NCBI GenBank assembly: GCA_013041975.1 | Contig: JABDQZ010000048.1 | Location: 1-14,371 of the forward strand | Reading direction: 5' to 3' | DNA from: Gammaproteobacteria bacterium | GTDB taxonomy: Bacteria; Pseudomonadota; Gammaproteobacteria; Chromatiales; Chromatiaceae | Length of the DNA: 14,371 bases | Shown: positions 12,526 to 14,371 of the stretch, one piece after another | How the letters are laid out: every line of letters begins with the position of its first letter | Position numbering within the stretch: position 1 is the stretch's first letter | Notes under the pieces: model-generated | Told to the model about the DNA's origin: nothing | Databases searched by the model: none | Seen by the model: the letters and a program-made list of their open reading frames with translations, nothing else | Translations under genes and position numbers: made by a program

Positions 12526-14371
12526 TTATTTATCTTCCTTCACTTCCTCAAACTCGGCATCAACCACATCATCGCCACCGCCGGGTGCACCAGTGTCAGC
12601 ACCGCCAGTTACGTCATCTGCAGAGGCCGATGGGTCAGCAGCGCCTTCAGCACCCTGCTGGGCATACATACGTTCTGCCATTTTACCTGAAGCATCAGTA
12701 AGTGCCTTGGTTTTCGCCTCGATATCGTCCTTGTCATCGCCCTTGATGGCTTCTTCAAGATCAGCAATCGCTTTTTCGATAGAAGTCTTTTCATCCGCTT
12801 CCAGTTGATCACCCATTTCTTCCATACTTTTCTTGGTAGCATGGATCAGGCTGTCTGCTGTATTACGCACAGTGACCAGTTCCTGGAATTTCTGATCTTC
12901 AGCCGCATGAGACTCGGCATCCTTGATCATACGATCGACTTCATCATCACTCAGGCCGGAAGAAGCCTTGATGACGATAGACTGCTCTTTACCGGTAGCC
13001 TTGTCTTTGGCTGATACATTGAGGATACCATTGGCATCAATATCGAAGTTAACTTCAACCTGAGGTACTCCGCGTGGTGCAGGTGGAATATCAGTCAGGT
13101 CAAAACGTCCCAGTGATTTATTGGCTCCTGCCTGCTCACGTTCACCCTGCAGTACGTGCACGGTAACCGCGGTCTGGTTATCGTCAGCAGTCGAGAACAC
13201 CTGATTGGCCTTGGTAGGAATCGTGGTGTTTTTATCGATCAGCTTGGTCATTACGCCACCCATGGTTTCAATACCCAGTGACAATGGAGTTACGTCCAGC
13301 AGCAGTACGTCGGTAACATCACCGCCGAGTACACCACCCTGCACCGCAGCACCCATGGCAACTGCTTCATCAGGGTTGACGTCTTTACGTGGCGCCTTGC
13401 CGAAGAAGTTTTCAACCACTTCCTGCACTTTAGGCATACGCGTCTGACCACCGACCAGAATCACATCATCAATTTCTGATGCTGAGAGACCCGCATCATT
13501 AAGAGCAACCTTGCAGGGCTCAAGGGTACGCTGGACAAGGTTTTCGACAAGCTTCTCGAGATCTGTACGAGTCATTTTAAGATTCAAATGCTTTGGACCT
13601 GAAGCATCTGCAGTGATGTAAGGCAGATTGATGTCAGTCTGCTGGCTTGAAGACAGCTCGATCTTGGCTTTTTCTGCCGCTTCTTTGAGGCGCTGCAAAG
13701 CCAGTGGATCATTACGCAGGTCAACACCCTGATCTTTTTTGAATGTTTCAACCAGGTGGTCGATAATGCGCATGTCGAAATCTTCACCACCGAGGAAGGT
13801 GTCACCGTTGGTAGCCAGTACTTCGAACTGGTGTTCACCGTCGATTTCTGCGATTTCGATAACAGATACGTCAAAGGTACCGCCACCGAGGTCATAGACG
13901 ACGATTTTTGCGTCGCCGCGCTTCTTGTCCATGCCGTAAGCCAGTGCAGCAGCCGTCGGCTCGTTGATGATACGTTTGACATTGAGGCCGGCAATCTTAC
14001 CGGCATCCTTGGTTGCCTGACGCTGTGAGTCATTGAAGTAGGCAGGAACCGTGATAACGGCTTCTGTTACTTCATGGCCCAGGTAGTCTTCGGCAGTCTG
14101 TTTCATTTTCTGCAGCACGCGAGCTGAAATTTCAGGTGGCGCCATCTTCTTGCCGTGAGCTTCAACCCAGGCATCACCATTATCGGCCTTGATAATCTTG
14201 TAAGGGACCAGCTTGATATCACGCTGTACGACTTCCTCGTCGTAACGACGGCCGATCAGGCGCTTCACAGCAAACAAGGTATCTGCAGGGTTGGTAACTG
14301 CCTGGCGCTTGGCCGGCTGGCCTGTAATGACTTCGTCGTCTTTGGTAAAAGCGACGATAGAAGGCGTGGTG
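12526..14371 (-). CDS. dnaK: Molecular chaperone DnaK (Hsp70), 5' end cut by window edge
   Basis: ATP-driven chaperone at the centre of the heat-shock response. The frame is open from the window edge, and 614 codons are visible; by alignment with E. coli DnaK the first visible residues, TTPSIVAFTKDDEVITGQPA, begin near residue 35, so only about 34 residues, holding the first phosphate loop, are missing. Seen are AVITVPAYFNDSQRQATKDA, the second phosphate motif VYDLGGGTFDVSVIE, the adenosine motif VILVGGQTRMPKVQ, the interdomain linker DVLLLDVTPLSLGIET, the substrate-binding beta domain and helical lid, and the acidic end (DDVVDAEFEEVKEDK). An internal ATG at 14277 is not the start. dnaJ follows after 193 bases. 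grpE and the heat-shock promoter would lie outside the window. Confidence 0.98.
   Translation of the reverse strand, partial: TTPSIVAFTKDDEVITGQPAKRQAVTNPADTLFAVKRLIGRRYDEEVVQRDIKLVPYKIIKADNGDAWVEAHGKKMAPPEISARVLQKMKQTAEDYLGHEVTEAVITVPAYFNDSQRQATKDAGKIAGLNVKRIINEPTAAALAYGMDKKRGDAKIVVYDLGGGTFDVSVIEIAEIDGEHQFEVLATNGDTFLGGEDFDMRIIDHLVETFKKDQGVDLRNDPLALQRLKEAAEKAKIELSSSQQTDINLPYITADASGPKHLNLKMTRTDLEKLVENLVQRTLEPCKVALNDAGLSASEIDDVILVGGQTRMPKVQEVVENFFGKAPRKDVNPDEAVAMGAAVQGGVLGGDVTDVLLLDVTPLSLGIETMGGVMTKLIDKNTTIPTKANQVFSTADDNQTAVTVHVLQGEREQAGANKSLGRFDLTDIPPAPRGVPQVEVNFDIDANGILNVSAKDKATGKEQSIVIKASSGLSDDEVDRMIKDAESHAAEDQKFQELVTVRNTADSLIHATKKSMEEMGDQLEADEKTSIEKAIADLEEAIKGDDKDDIEAKTKALTDASGKMAERMYAQQGAEGAADPSASADDVTGGADTGAPGGGDDVVDAEFEEVKEDK

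Noticed and set aside
12418..12690. 90-codon plus-strand frame running through the palindrome into the 3' end of dnaK
   Set aside because: Antisense to dnaK, no ribosome binding site and no recognisable protein features.
13584..14033. 149-codon open frame within dnaK
   Set aside because: It is a shadow frame of the highly biased dnaK codons, with a composition (Ser/Thr/Trp rich) unlike any protein.
1..14371. CRISPR array, phage genes, toxin-antitoxin pair or integron
   Set aside because: No regularly spaced direct repeats, recombinase, transposase or toxin-like frames are present; nearly every base lies in identifiable housekeeping genes.

Overview
The window looks like an ordinary chromosomal stretch of a motile gammaproteobacterium of medium GC content. 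Three things point there: the proteins read as close relatives of Escherichia coli RluB, YciO, Rnm (YciV), YciB, YciI, DnaJ and DapB; the 'yci' genes sit together as they do near the E. coli trp region; and dnaK-dnaJ-dapB is the usual gammaproteobacterial heat-shock/lysine arrangement. A genus cannot be named from what is visible.

Layout. (1) Positions 1-4882, minus strand: a tightly packed operon read right to left, yciO, a small site-2 (M50) protease, trpS, scpA, scpB, rluB (the last cut by the window edge). Spacings are 15, 41, -1, 1 and 15 bases. It joins translation and RNA-modification functions with the ScpA/ScpB subunits of the SMC condensin. (2) 4883-5035: a 153-base spacer holding a degenerate, MITE-like inverted repeat. 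(3) 5036-5866, minus: rnm, a PHP-domain RNase. (4) 5922-8368, plus: an unrecognised 241-residue soluble protein, yciB (ispZ), yciI and a periplasmic parvulin-type peptidyl-prolyl isomerase, probably one operon started by an extended -10 promoter so close to the first ATG that the transcript may be leaderless. (5) 8415-10040, plus: a chemoreceptor (MCP), preceded by a nearly perfect FliA (sigma-28) promoter lying inside the last codons of the isomerase gene, and followed by a likely terminator. (6) 10059-14371, minus: dnaK (5' end cut off), dnaJ, dapB and an unrecognised 94-residue protein. The dnaK-dnaJ spacer carries a 121-base imperfect palindrome with 27-base arms.

How the parts work together: the minus-strand left operon is housekeeping (Trp-tRNA charging, 23S rRNA pseudouridylation, chromosome condensation); the central plus operon is cell-envelope related (YciB and a secreted foldase); the chemoreceptor is wired to the flagellar regulon by its own promoter; the right block is the DnaK/DnaJ chaperone pair with a lysine/peptidoglycan precursor enzyme directly behind it. 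I see no phage, CRISPR, toxin-antitoxin or defence system. The least explained items are the two palindromic elements, the sigma-28 promoter embedded in a gene, the cysteine cluster of TrpRS, and the two unrecognised proteins.
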